NCBI GenBank assembly: GCA_035274845.1
Contig: DATENU010000019.1
Span: forward strand, 1 to 64,000
Reading direction: 5' to 3'
DNA from: Chthoniobacterales bacterium
GTDB lineage: Bacteria > Verrucomicrobiota > Verrucomicrobiia > Chthoniobacterales > UBA10450
DNA: 64,000 nt
This document shows, piece by piece, positions 24,687 to 32,305 of the stretch (its first letter is position 1; every line of letters starts with the position of its first letter). The notes under the pieces were generated by a model. The model had not been told where the DNA came from, did no database searches, and saw only the letters and a program-made list of their open reading frames with translations. A program made the position numbers and the translations under genes.

Positions 24687-24721
24687 AAAAGCCACGTGAG
24701 ACCGCAGGTCTTTTACGTGGC
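24687..24721 (-). terminator. Terminator of tRNA-Gln
   Basis: On the minus strand the hairpin GCCACGT (complement of 24715-24721) with inner AGACC-TGC-GGTCT and closing ACGTGGC is followed by TTTTGCG. It overlaps the encoded CCA end of the tRNA. Confidence 0.7.
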
Positions 24722-24791
24722 AGCCTCGCTAGGATTCGAACCTAGACAAAGAGATCCAGAATCTCTTGTGCTACCATTACACCACGAGGCT
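24718..24791 (-). tRNA. tRNA-Gln (anticodon CTG)
   Basis: Minus-strand cloverleaf: acceptor AGCCTCG/CGAGGCT, D-arm GTGTAATGGTAGCAC, anticodon stem AGAGA/TCTCT with loop TTCTGGA (anticodon CTG), T-arm CTAGG-TTCGAAT-CCTAG, discriminator G and genomically encoded CCA (24718-24720). All stems pair. It reads CAG codons. Confidence 0.97.
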
Positions 24792-24840
24792 TCGTTAACT
24801 GGGCGACAGACGTAAGCTCTTCGACCGAATTTCGCAAGTG

Positions 24841-24923
24841 CTCTGCTGTAGCGGCGGTCTCAGACCGCCGAACCAAATGCCACCGAAGACATCGACGGTT
24901 AGAGACCGTCGCTACAGCGGAGC
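24841..24923. repeat. GTAGCGGCGGTCTC palindromic element
   Basis: Outer ends GCTGTAGCG (24845) and CGCTACAGC (24910-24918), with inner hairpins CGGTCTCAGACCG and GACGGTTAGAGACCGTC. Ends 3-4 bp before the stop of the REC-metallohydrolase gene. Confidence 0.7.
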
Positions 24924-24926
24924 AGC

Positions 24927-26255
24927 CTATCGGGCAGGCGTGTGTCCGCTCAACCAGATTTCCGCGCCTTCCCGGGCGGCTTCCACTTCCAGCTGCCGGC
25001 CACTTTCCACCACCAGGAGACGCGCCCGTTCCAGCATCTCGTCGATCTGGCGGTCGTCGTGGGAGGGATCGTGGTGAAAGAGAAAGAGCTTTTTGGCCCG
25101 GGCCTCCAGAGCGAGCGACACCACCCGGCTCAATGCGCCGTGCCCCCAGCCAATGTGTTCCTGGTATTTCTCATCCGTGTATTGCGCGTCGAGAATGAGG
25201 ACATCGGTGTCCTTGAGGAATTCGACCAGTTTCGAGCGCTGCACCACCGCCTGGGCCCGGGCGCGTTGGGCATGAACGCCATCACGTTCCGCCAGTTTTA
25301 ATTGCAATGGCTCGAAGGGTTCGTTGTCCGGCAAAAAAGCGATCGAGCCCTCCTTGGTGAAAAGCCGGTAGCCCGCGCAGATCCCGGGATGATTCAGGAA
25401 CCGCGAGTGCACCCGGACTTTGCCGACCGAGAAATGCATCCGCTTGAGTTCCCGGATTTTGATCGTGCCCGGCAGGTCCTTCCAACTCACGGGAAAGAAG
25501 GGCAGTTCCATTTGGGCGGCGAGAATTGTCGCGAGACCTTCGCGCGCGCCCTGGTAGCCAAAAACGCGAATCGTATTCTTGGCCTGATAAGCGGGCAGAA
25601 AAAAGGGAAGCCCCTGGATGTGGTCCCAGTGCGTGTGAGTGAGCAGAAGAGTTAGGTTTATCGGGGCGCTGCCAAATTCTTCGTTGAGGGCGAGCCCGAG
25701 CGCGCGAATCCCCGACCCGGCATCGAGGACGATGATGTCGCCGTTCGTGCGAACTTCGACGCAGGTCGTGTTTCCTCCGTAGCCAATTGTGGATGGACCT
25801 GGGACCGGAATCGATCCGCGGACGCCCCAGAATTTTATCCGGGTCGAAGGGGGATGGAACTTCAGGGCGCGAGAGTGGCGATTGGTGAGTCTGCCTGCCC
25901 GGCGCCGGGGACGTTTGATCGCGGCCGCGAGCTTTTCCCATTTCAGCGGCTTAACGAAGTATCCATCGCCGCCGGCCTCGAGGACCGCTTCGCGCTCGAT
26001 GTGATAGCGCTGGCCTGCGACAATGATGATGCGGGTGAGATCCAGCTTCTCACGAATCGCCCGGCAAACCTGGAGCCCGCTCATTTTAGGCAGGAGCAGA
26101 TCGCAAACGATCGCATCCGGCCGTTTGGCGAAGGCTAGCTCGATTCCCGCCTTGCCCTCCAGTGCCTCGATCACCTCCCAGCCATGACGGGTGAACATCC
26201 GAGCGATTCGGCGGCGGCTCTCCACGTCGTCTTCGATGAGTAAGACCGTCGGCAT
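24927..26255 (-). CDS. Receiver domain fused to metallo-beta-lactamase-fold hydrolase
   Basis: 442 residues. Residues 1-115 are a response-regulator receiver: MPTVLLIEDDVESRRR, phosphoacceptor Asp in DAIVCDLLLPKMSG and Lys in YFVKP; the conserved Thr/Ser position is Ala (IIIVAGQ). Residues about 140-420 are an MBL hydrolase of the PhnP/YhfI-like kind: FWGVRGSIPVPGPSTIGYGGNTTCVEV, HTHWDHIQGLPFF (zinc motif HxHxDH), FLNHPG, DAQYTDEKYQEHIGWGHGAL, HHDPSHDD. Suggests a hydrolase controlled by phosphorylation. The substrate is unknown and no cognate kinase is adjacent. Confidence 0.9.
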   Translation of the reverse strand: MPTVLLIEDDVESRRRIARMFTRHGWEVIEALEGKAGIELAFAKRPDAIVCDLLLPKMSGLQVCRAIREKLDLTRIIIVAGQRYHIEREAVLEAGGDGYFVKPLKWEKLAAAIKRPRRRAGRLTNRHSRALKFHPPSTRIKFWGVRGSIPVPGPSTIGYGGNTTCVEVRTNGDIIVLDAGSGIRALGLALNEEFGSAPINLTLLLTHTHWDHIQGLPFFLPAYQAKNTIRVFGYQGAREGLATILAAQMELPFFPVSWKDLPGTIKIRELKRMHFSVGKVRVHSRFLNHPGICAGYRLFTKEGSIAFLPDNEPFEPLQLKLAERDGVHAQRARAQAVVQRSKLVEFLKDTDVLILDAQYTDEKYQEHIGWGHGALSRVVSLALEARAKKLFLFHHDPSHDDRQIDEMLERARLLVVESGRQLEVEAAREGAEIWLSGHTPAR

Positions 26256-26325
26256 GGGTGTCTAGCGCCGGATTCTGTCAGTCTCGTCTGGGGAAACAAG
26301 CGTTTTTCGCTGAGCGCCTTACCCT

Positions 26326-26404
26326 GGTGGATCGGTCGTTGGTGGATCGGCCGCTCCGCGGGCGATGACATCCATCGGTCCCGCTTTGCGGGATTCGATC
26401 CACC
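26326..26404. repeat. GGTGGATCG palindromic element
   Basis: Two direct GGTGGATCG (26326-26334, 26341-26349) and one CGATCCACC (26396-26404) with CCGCTCCGCGGGCG and GGTCCCGCTTTGCGGGATT hairpins inside. The CACC end touches the stop codon of the 26404 gene (minus-strand TAG directly followed by GTGGATCG). Confidence 0.7.
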
Positions 26405-26796
26405 TAAAGAAGGCTGGAACCGAAAGCGCCCGGCTTTCCTTTTTTCCAGCGCAAATCAGGATGGAGATTGATCTCCGCCGGGGGCACCTCGAAGCCAACG
26501 GCGCGGAGCAGGTAAGAAACACCTTCCCGGCTCTCCATGGTTTCCTTGAGGCTGCGCGCGAAGAGCTCGATGTATTCCTTGTAGGATTCGAGCGCCAGCT
26601 TTCCCTCCGCGAAATGCTCCGCGAGCGCCTCGTCGTGGTAATCGATCAGCTCGATCAGGGCGCGGCGCAGCTTGATTCGCATTTCCGGATCGACCACGAC
26701 CTTGAACGGCGTCGCGCCGGCATCAGGTTTAGCGAGCTCCTTTTTCAGCGCGGTTTGATCCGCGGAGACAAGCTGATAATCGCGTGGTTCGTCCAT
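26404..26796 (-). CDS. Hypothetical protein, 130 aa
   Basis: Not recognised. A cytoplasmic, charged protein with long helices (EMRIKLRRALIELIDYHDEALAEHFAEGKLALESYKEYIELFARSLKETMESREGVSYLLRAVGF) and a proline-bounded C-terminal segment (VPPAEINLHPDLRWKKGKPGAF). The codon pattern and clean frame support a real gene. Divergent from the secreted gene at 26878, with about 80 bp between starts. Confidence 0.75.
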   Translation of the reverse strand: MDEPRDYQLVSADQTALKKELAKPDAGATPFKVVVDPEMRIKLRRALIELIDYHDEALAEHFAEGKLALESYKEYIELFARSLKETMESREGVSYLLRAVGFEVPPAEINLHPDLRWKKGKPGAFGSSLL

Positions 26797-26877
26797 TTTC
26801 TGCCCGCTTGCGCCGCGGGAAAGCGAGAAGCCAAGTTGTGGTTGACGCGCCTATGCTGTCAAATCAGAATCGCCGCC

Positions 26878-27318
26878 ATGAAAAAATCTCTATTCACCTT
26901 GGTTATGGTTGCCGGGCTGGCGACGGCAGGATTTTGCGGCTCCGCGGACAGCGAATTGAAAGCGATCGAGGAAAAGTGGCTCGATGCCTACATGAAGAGC
27001 GACCCCGCCTTCCTCAAGAATCTGGAAACGGAAGACTACACCATCGTCGAACCAGAGGGACACGTCTCGACCAAAGCCGACGATGTTAAATCGGTGACCG
27101 ACAAGAAATTCGTCCTGAAATCGGCCACCATGAGTGATTTCAAGTGCCGGATGCTGGGCGACAACGCTGCTGTTGTGACCGCTACGCTGAAGATGAGCGG
27201 CACGGAAGAAGGCAAGGAATTCTCCGGCGAGTTTCGCGGGATGGACGTCTTTGAAAAGAAAGACGGTAAATGGATGGCGGTCGCCTCGCAGCTCACCAAG
27301 ATCGAGAAAGAGAAGTAA
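26878..27318 (+). CDS. Secreted NTF2-like/DUF4440-type protein
   Basis: 146 residues. The signal peptide is MKKSLFTLVMVAGLATAGFCG. The domain is SELKAIEEKWLDAYMKSDPAFLKNLETEDYTIVEPEGHVSTKADDVKSV, then AAVVTATLKMSGTEEGKEFSGEFRGMDVFEKKDGKWMAVASQLTKIEKEK, with the typical DUF4440 ending (D-F-x-K-DGKW-x-V-x-SQ). Paralogous in layout to 4053. Function unknown. Monocistronic, with a strong terminator 28 bp after the stop. Confidence 0.85.
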   Translation: MKKSLFTLVMVAGLATAGFCGSADSELKAIEEKWLDAYMKSDPAFLKNLETEDYTIVEPEGHVSTKADDVKSVTDKKFVLKSATMSDFKCRMLGDNAAVVTATLKMSGTEEGKEFSGEFRGMDVFEKKDGKWMAVASQLTKIEKEK

Positions 27319-27345
27319 AGTCTCCATCTGTCGATTGTTTTAGGG

Positions 27346-27380
27346 ACTGCCCCGAAGGTTCTTCGGGGCAGTTTCGTTTT
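27346..27380 (+). terminator. Rho-independent terminator
   Basis: Perfect 12-bp stem ACTGCCCCGAAG (27346-27357) and CTTCGGGGCAGT (27361-27372), 3-base loop, then TTCGTTTT. Confidence 0.92.
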
Positions 27381-27531
27381 AGGACTAAATCGCGTGCAGA
27401 CGCGCGCGAGAATCCCCGGTTCGGCAACGTCCAGACGGCTGCGTCCATTCGAATCATAAGAGAGCGGACGAGCTGCTCGCTCGAGCAGTCCTGCGTCCGT
27501 GAAAGGGAACGTTAACAACGAAAGGGAATCG

Positions 27532-27870
27532 ATGAAGAAGACAATTCTTAGCATCGCGCTGGCTGTGGTCGCACCATTTGCCTGGGCGCAAACGAGCAGC
27601 ACAAGCACGACAACAACGACAACAAAGACGGTGGATGGCGGCGGAACGATTACCGAGTACACGCCTGGCAGCGTAATCGTCCTGAAGGAGACAAGCGGGC
27701 CGCGGCATTACAAGTTCGGCAAGACCGTGACCTACGTGACCAAGAGCGGCAAGACGCTCGATGAAGAGACCGTGAAGACCCGCATCAAGGTGGGCATTCC
27801 GGTCCACGTGCAGTACACCACCGAAGGCGAAGACATGGTGGTGAGCCGCGTCGTCCTCGACGAGGATTGA
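27532..27870 (+). CDS. Small secreted protein of unknown function
   Basis: 112 residues from the ATG at 27532 with GAAAGGGA just upstream; an upstream Met at 27499 is unsupported. The signal peptide MKKTILSIALAVVAPFAWAQ is followed by a Ser/Thr run (TSSTSTTTTTTKT). Then comes a compact domain GTITEYTPGSVIVLKETSGPRHYKFGKTVTYVTKSGKTLDEETVKTRIKVGIPVHVQYTTEGEDMVVSRVVLDED, probably all-beta. I recognise no characterised family. Confidence 0.8.
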   Translation: MKKTILSIALAVVAPFAWAQTSSTSTTTTTTKTVDGGGTITEYTPGSVIVLKETSGPRHYKFGKTVTYVTKSGKTLDEETVKTRIKVGIPVHVQYTTEGEDMVVSRVVLDED

Positions 27871-27900
27871 TCGCTGTCTGGTTTGTTTGTTTAGGATGCC

Positions 27901-27940
27901 GCCGGCGCTTGGCCACGCTGCTGAGCGCCGGCGCTTTTTC
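27901..27940 (+). terminator. Rho-independent terminator
   Basis: Stem GCCGGCGCT (27901-27909) and AGCGCCGGC (27924-27932) followed by GCTTTTTC, 30 bp after the 27532 gene. Confidence 0.88.
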
Positions 27941-28025
27941 TCCATCAGGCCTCCACTCTCGAGGCGATTGAAGTGGTTCCAATAAGCGGGCCACTTCATC
28001 CCCACCCATCCGCATCAATCCGCGG

Positions 28026-28318
28026 CTACTGCATCGTCCTCGACGCGAGCCCAAGGAGCGGCGCTTTCCAAACCGCCGTCCCTTTCTCGGATAAAGCGCC
28101 GGATCCAATCACAATAGATTCGTTCGCTTCGAATGCTGAAATGCCTTCGCCAAATGGCGTCCCGGACTCATCGAGCAGTTTCGGCTTGTGACCGGCCAAC
28201 GCGGCGGGTACGTTCTGGGACATGCCTCCCAGTCTGGAAAATATTCATCCGGACCGCGAATCTTGATAGCTCGGAAAATCCCGCCTTTGAAGACAGGTTT
28301 TTCCAATCTACTTCTCAT
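28026..28318 (-). pseudogene. Possible frameshifted small gene
   Basis: On the minus strand an ATG at 28318 opens MRSRLEKPVFKGGIFRAIKI, then RGPDEYFPDWEA, before the frame turns into improbable Pro/Arg-rich sequence. The next frame then reads MSQNVPAALAGHKPKLLDES, GTPFGEGISAFEANESIVIG, SGALSEKGTAVWKAPLL to a stop at 28026. The two halves meet near 28223. Either a single gene with one frameshift or an unrelated small ORF (28026-28223). No family recognised. Confidence 0.3.
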
Positions 28319-28332
28319 TAGACCGCTGGCGT

Positions 28333-28638
28333 ATGCCATTCTTTCGCGTGATTCTACATGGTACTGGCATTCGGGTTCCCGATCCCGAGGGCGAGGCGCC
28401 GAGCACTGGATTCTATGTCACCCGTTCGGTCCGCGCCGCGTCAGCAGAGGCAGCGGAGGGGCGCGCGCGCGAAATGGTTTTGCGGGATTGGACCTCCGGG
28501 AAATACGCCACCCACTACGAAGGCGATCCACCAGCACTCAGTGTGGATTCAGTTTACGCTTCAACCCTGCTTGAGCATCTGCGCTTTAAGAACAGAGGAG
28601 GTCACGCGTTTTATCCGCCAGACTCGAACACAGCCTAA
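28333..28638 (+). CDS. Cassette ORF 1, unknown function
   Basis: 101 residues: MPFFRVILHGTGIRVPDPEGEAPSTGFYVTRSVRAASAEAAEGRAREMVLRDWTSGKYATHYEGDPPALSVDSVYASTLLEHLRFKNRGGHAFYPPDS. Small, soluble, no signal peptide; the N-terminal strand and central amphipathic helix suggest an alpha/beta fold. I recognise similar cassette-borne or accessory proteins only as hypothetical. The stop codon TAA is inside the attC RYYYAAC box (GCCTAAC at 28633), as is common for cassettes. Confidence 0.8.
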   Translation: MPFFRVILHGTGIRVPDPEGEAPSTGFYVTRSVRAASAEAAEGRAREMVLRDWTSGKYATHYEGDPPALSVDSVYASTLLEHLRFKNRGGHAFYPPDSNTA

Positions 28639-28755
28639 CCAAGCGATTGAGCGAATGGCTGGCAGCATTTATTCCTGACCTTTTATGAAATTCGATTCTC
28701 AACCCGTAGCGGCGCGCATTCCCGCCAGCCGTCGCTCATCTTGTTCTCGTTAGAC
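28633..28755 (+). repeat. attC site 1
   Basis: R'' box GCCTAAC (28633-28639) and R' box GTTAGAC (28749-28755). Complementary inner arms: GAGCGAATGGCTGGC on the left against GCCAGCCGTCGCTC on the right, with one extra base (bulge) on the left as expected for attC folding. Length 123 bp. Confidence 0.85.
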
Positions 28756-28757
28756 GT

Positions 28758-29201
28758 ATGCATCGCATTCTCTTTTTTTTCCTCCTTGGCGCATCATGTG
28801 CGTTAGCCGAAAAGAGCGAACCGGCGCCGCTAGATGCTCCCTATGAAAAAGTGTTCGACCCATGGCGCGCATGCACAGCCGCGGAGGGCCTCGCAAAACG
28901 CGGCGCTCCAGACGCTCTTCGTACGTGCTTTCTCGCCGCGTATGTTCGGTTGAGTCAGCCGTTCCTCGGAGGCGAAGACCTCGAGGCCATCCACCGTATC
29001 TTCCAAGAGGTGCTTCCAGCTGTGGGCGATAAGAACTTTGCCAGTGCGTTGGAAAAGCAGCGTCCGGAGATTCGTAGCGCGGCCGCTCATTTCCTGAGCG
29101 GATTTTTCAAGATTCGGGATTTCCCCAAAACCCACAAACTGCTGAGAGCAGCACCCCAGATAGATTGGCCACTCGATCGGGCGTATCGCAATGACCGCTA
29201 A
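28758..29201 (+). CDS. Cassette ORF 2, secreted protein of unknown function
   Basis: 147 residues starting 2 bases after attC1. The signal peptide is MHRILFFFLLGASCALAEK. The mature part is helical and repeat-like (FDPWRACTAAEGLAKRGAPDALRTCFLAAYVRLSQPFLGGEDLEAIHRIFQEVLPAVGDKNFASALEKQRPEIRSAAAHFL) and has paired Cys. No family recognised. The gene ends 3 bases before the next RYYYAAC box. Confidence 0.78.
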   Translation: MHRILFFFLLGASCALAEKSEPAPLDAPYEKVFDPWRACTAAEGLAKRGAPDALRTCFLAAYVRLSQPFLGGEDLEAIHRIFQEVLPAVGDKNFASALEKQRPEIRSAAAHFLSGFFKIRDFPKTHKLLRAAPQIDWPLDRAYRNDR

Positions 29202-29204
29202 GAG

Positions 29205-29365
29205 GTCTAACCAGACGATCCCGTTTCGACAGCTCAAGGCCCTGAGCAAGCCGAAGCGGAGCGAACAGCGGACCGCTTTGCGTTCACATTTGAGATGATT
29301 TCCACCCATTCACTCCGAGCGACGCGCGGTCTCGTCCGCCGTCGCTCATCTTGTTCTCGTTAGAT
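29205..29365 (+). repeat. attC site 2 (arm extended by an insertion)
   Basis: R'' GTCTAAC (29205-29211) and R' GTTAGAT (29359-29365). Compared with sites 1 and 3, the left arm carries about 38 extra bases between GACGAT and CGGAGCGAACAGCGG. That extra segment includes TTTCGACAGCTCAAGGCCCT and GAGCAAGCCGAAG, which can form their own small hairpin. The inner left block GAGCGAACAGCGGACCGC still pairs with the right block near 29318-29349. Confidence 0.75.
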
Positions 29366-29807
29366 GCTCAAACGCTTTTACATCTTGACAGCGATAGCAC
29401 TCATTACGGGATCGGCAGCGCTCGCGGGGCCGCCGGATGGGGCGACCATCGCTAACCGTATTCCATTGAAACAGCGCGACCCGACCAGAGCCGCTGAGGA
29501 GGAAATGCAGTGGATGATGAAGATCCATCGTTACACGCCGCTTCTCGCGCAGAGGGATGAGGTGGCTGAAGTCACTGAAAAGGCGAAGCGTGGTGACGCA
29601 CGGGCTTCTGCGACGACCCGCTGGGGTCATACTATCCTGAATTACAATGGCCATTCGATCAGCAACTGGTGGTTTGTCACGCCTAAAGGAAAAAGGGAGA
29701 TTTACTTCGACATGGGTCCGACGCTTTCTCACAAGGAGGACGTTCGACAAGAGTCGGGTCGAGGTCAGTATATGCTACGCATGACGCCTCCACTCAAAGT
29801 GCGATGA
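29364..29807 (+). CDS. Cassette ORF 3, secreted protein of unknown function
   Basis: 147 residues; the ATG begins inside the GTTAGATG of attC2. The signal peptide is MLKRFYILTAIALITGSAALAG. The mature part has a helical N-terminal half (DPTRAAEEEMQWMMKIHRYTPLLAQRDEVAEVTEKAKRGDARAS) and a strand-rich end (WGHTILNYNGHSISNWWFVTPKGKREIYFDMG). No family recognised. Stop 3 bases before the next RYYYAAC box. Confidence 0.78.
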   Translation: MLKRFYILTAIALITGSAALAGPPDGATIANRIPLKQRDPTRAAEEEMQWMMKIHRYTPLLAQRDEVAEVTEKAKRGDARASATTRWGHTILNYNGHSISNWWFVTPKGKREIYFDMGPTLSHKEDVRQESGRGQYMLRMTPPLKVR

Positions 29808-29810
29808 CGC

Positions 29811-29934
29811 ATTTAACCAGGCGATGGAGCGAAGGGCTGGCCGCTTTGGCTCCTCACTCTCCATGAAATTCCCACCCTCAACCGGCAGCGACGGGGCGTC
29901 CCGCCAGCCGTTCCTCATCTTGTTCTCGTTAGGT
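29811..29934 (+). repeat. attC site 3
   Basis: R'' ATTTAAC (29811-29817) and R' GTTAGGT (29928-29934). Inner left GGAGCGAAGGGCTGGCCGC pairs imperfectly with the right-side CCGCCAGCCGTTCCTC. Length 124 bp. Confidence 0.82.
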
Positions 29935-30086
29935 GTAATTCCCGGTGCCATCCAAAAGGCCGTCAGGTCGAGAGGAAGAAGCGGATCGGGCGATATGCGA
30001 AAAATCTGGCTGAAGTTATTGCCTTCGCGAAACAGCGTCAGCAAAACGTCCCGCTGAGTGACCCGCGCGAGCCACCTAAAGCCTAG
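29935..30086 (+). pseudogene. Open C-terminal-like fragment after last attC
   Basis: The frame reads HPKGRQVERKKRIGRYAKNL, then AEVIAFAKQRQQNVPLSDPR, then EPPKA and stops at 30084-30086, overlapping the hppA stop on the other strand. It has protein-like composition but no start codon after the attC box, so it may be the tail of a gene cut by cassette insertion or a decayed last cassette. Low certainty. Confidence 0.3.
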
Positions 30087-32158
30087 AAGAAAATCGGAAT
30101 GATCAGGATCGCGACGATGTTCACGACTTTGATCATCGGATTGATCGCGGGGCCGGCGGTGTCCTTGTAGGGATCGCCGACGGTGTCGCCGGTGACGGAG
30201 GCGGCGTGGGCGAAGGAGCCTTTGCCGCCGAGATTTCCTTCTTCGATGAATTTCTTGGCGTTGTCCCAGGCGCCGCCGCTTGAGGTCATCGCGATGGCGA
30301 CGAAGAGGCCGGTTACAATGGTGCCAACGAGAAGGCCGCCCAGGACCACAGGACCGAGCGGCTTGATGACCGCAACGGCGATAACAAACGCGACCGGCAA
30401 CAACGCCGGCACAATCATTTCGCGCAGGGCCGCCTTGGTCACGATGTCGACGCAGGTGCCGTATTCCGGAGTATCTTCGCCGCGCAAAATGCCGGGCTTG
30501 GCGGTTAATTGCCGCCGGACTTCACGAACAACCGCGCCGGCCGCTTTACCCACGGCGTCCATACTGAACGCGGTGAAAAGGAATGGCAGCAGGCCGCCGA
30601 TGAACAGACCGATAATGACCTTGGGCTCCGTCAGCGAAAACTGGAACGCATACGCTTTATTCCCAAGAGTAAAATGCGCCTTGAGCTCTTCGACGTAGGA
30701 ACCGAAAAGAACTAGCGCGGCCAGACCGGCTGAAGCGATGGCGTAACCTTTCGTGACGGCCTTCATCGTGTTGCCGACGGCATCGAGCTCATCGGTGATG
30801 CCGCGAATTTCCTTCGGCAGATTGCTCATCACGGCGATGCCGCCCGCGTTGTCGGTAATCGGGCCAAAGGCATCGAGAGAGATGATAATGCCCGCCATCG
30901 AAAGCATGCTCATGACGGCAATGGCGATCCCGTAGAGGCCGGCGAAATGGAAGCTGAGCAGGATGGCGATGCCGATAAAGCCGACGGGCAACGCCGTGGC
31001 GTGCTGGCCGATCGCGAGGCCCGCGATAATGTTCGTGGCGTGGCCGGTTTCGGACGCCTTGGCAATCTTCCGGACGGGCGCGTAGGCGGTGGAGGTGTAG
31101 TAATTCGTGATCACGACCACGATGCCGGTCATGAGCAAGCCGACGAGCGAGGCGAAATAGAGGTCGTTAGCAGAACGGGCAACGCCGCCGATCGTGACCG
31201 GGTCGGGGAAAAGCCAGTGGGTCGCAGGCCAATATAGGATGGCCGAAATCAATCCGCTGGCGCCGACCGCGCCCATTAGAACCGAGCCGGGTTTTCCGCC
31301 GCTGAAGTTCACGAAGAGGATGCCGATGATCGCTCCCAGGACAGAAATTCCGCCGAGGACGAATGGGAAAATAATCGCGGCCGGATAGGTGCCGAGGGTG
31401 AGCGCGCCGACCAGGATCGCGCCGATCAGGCTGACCGCGTAAGTCTCGAAAACGTCCGCGGCCATGCCGGCGCAGTCGCCCACGTTGTCGCCAACGTTGT
31501 CCGCGATGGTGGCCGGATTGCGCGGATCGTCTTCCTCGAGATTGCTCTCGATCTTGCCGACGAGGTCAGCGCCGACGTCCGCGGCCTTGGTGTAGATGCC
31601 GCCGCCAAGCCGCGCGAAAACGCTGATCAAACTCGATCCCAGAGCGAGACCGACCAGGCTTTTCACGGCCATGTCGTGACCGGCCCAGTTATTTACCAGC
31701 GTGTAAAAAATACCGACCGAGAGCAGCGCCAGACCGACGACGAGAAGACCGGTGACCGCGCCGCCATTGAACGCGACCCGCATCGCGGCGGAGCGGGATT
31801 GGCTGGCGGCCTGGGCGGTCCGGGTATTGGCCAGGACGGCGATGCGCATCCCGATATAACCAGCGGCCAGCGAACAGAACGCGCCGATCACGAAACCGAG
31901 GGCGGTAAATTTGTCGCGAAAGATGAAGAGAAGGATGAAAATGACCGCGGCAATGGCGCTGATGGTCACGACCTGGCGTTTCAAGTAAGCCTTGGCGCCT
32001 TCCTCGACCGCGCCGGCGATCTGGCGCATCCGGTCGTTCCCGGGCGAGAGCCGAATGACCGCCTTAATGAGGAAAAAGGCGAAGAGCAACCCCAGGGCGG
32101 CGCAGACCATGGAAAGCGTAACACCGGAATTGAGAATGTTGAGGGCAAGAAAAATCAT
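30083..32158 (-). CDS. hppA: Membrane-bound proton-pumping pyrophosphatase
   Basis: 691 residues with about 16 membrane segments. Couples PPi hydrolysis to H+ export. The PPi-binding loop is intact: [45 protein letters not shown], and NDN-type Asp clusters recur near the C-terminus ([21 protein letters not shown]). [24 protein letters not shown] carries Lys where K+-dependent enzymes have Ala, so this should be the K+-independent H+-pumping type (established correlation for the family). Typical in PVC and other soil bacteria as an energy-saving pump. Confidence 0.96.
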   Translation of the reverse strand: MIFLALNILNSGVTLSMVCAALGLLFAFFLIKAVIRLSPGNDRMRQIAGAVEEGAKAYLKRQVVTISAIAAVIFILLFIFRDKFTALGFVIGAFCSLAAGYIGMRIAVLANTRTAQAASQSRSAAMRVAFNGGAVTGLLVVGLALLSVGIFYTLVNNWAGHDMAVKSLVGLALGSSLISVFARLGGGIYTKAADVGADLVGKIESNLEEDDPRNPATIADNVGDNVGDCAGMAADVFETYAVSLIGAILVGALTLGTYPAAIIFPFVLGGISVLGAIIGILFVNFSGGKPGSVLMGAVGASGLISAILYWPATHWLFPDPVTIGGVARSANDLYFASLVGLLMTGIVVVITNYYTSTAYAPVRKIAKASETGHATNIIAGLAIGQHATALPVGFIGIAILLSFHFAGLYGIAIAVMSMLSMAGIIISLDAFGPITDNAGGIAVMSNLPKEIRGITDELDAVGNTMKAVTKGYAIASAGLAALVLFGSYVEELKAHFTLGNKAYAFQFSLTEPKVIIGLFIGGLLPFLFTAFSMDAVGKAAGAVVREVRRQLTAKPGILRGEDTPEYGTCVDIVTKAALREMIVPALLPVAFVIAVAVIKPLGPVVLGGLLVGTIVTGLFVAIAMTSSGGAWDNAKKFIEEGNLGGKGSFAHAASVTGDTVGDPYKDTAGPAINPMIKVVNIVAILIIPIFF

Positions 32159-32223
32159 GACGGCTCCGTTGAAAGCGGGGCACTGTAGTTAGGTTTGTCC
32201 TGCTGGCAACGGGTAAATGCTCG

Positions 32224-32305
32224 TTGCAGTGGAGACGGCCTGCCATCAGGCCGTGGGGAGCAGCAACGTCACCCTCCACGGCCTGAGGGCAGGCCGTCTC
32301 CACTA
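32224..32305. repeat. TGGAGACGGCC palindromic element at the mscS stop
   Basis: GTGGAGACGGCC (32229-32240) and GGCCGTCTCCAC (32292-32303) enclose GGCCGTGGGGAGCAGC-type sequence. On the minus strand the mscS stop TAG runs directly into TGGAGACGGCC. Confidence 0.8.

Larger units (their letters stand above)
28319..29934 (+). mobile_element. Integron-type gene cassette array without integrase (CALIN-like)
   Basis: Three short ORFs on one strand, each followed by an attC-like site: RYYYAAC at the gene end and GTTRRRY immediately before the next start, with the 19-nt block CTCATCTTGTTCTCGTTAG identical in all three. ORF starts are within 0-3 bases of the GTTRRRY box and ORF ends within or a few bases before RYYYAAC, the spacing of integron cassettes. 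No intI-like gene is present in the window. An ATTAGAC box at 28317-28323 just before the first ORF may be a degenerate leading site. Confidence 0.85.
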
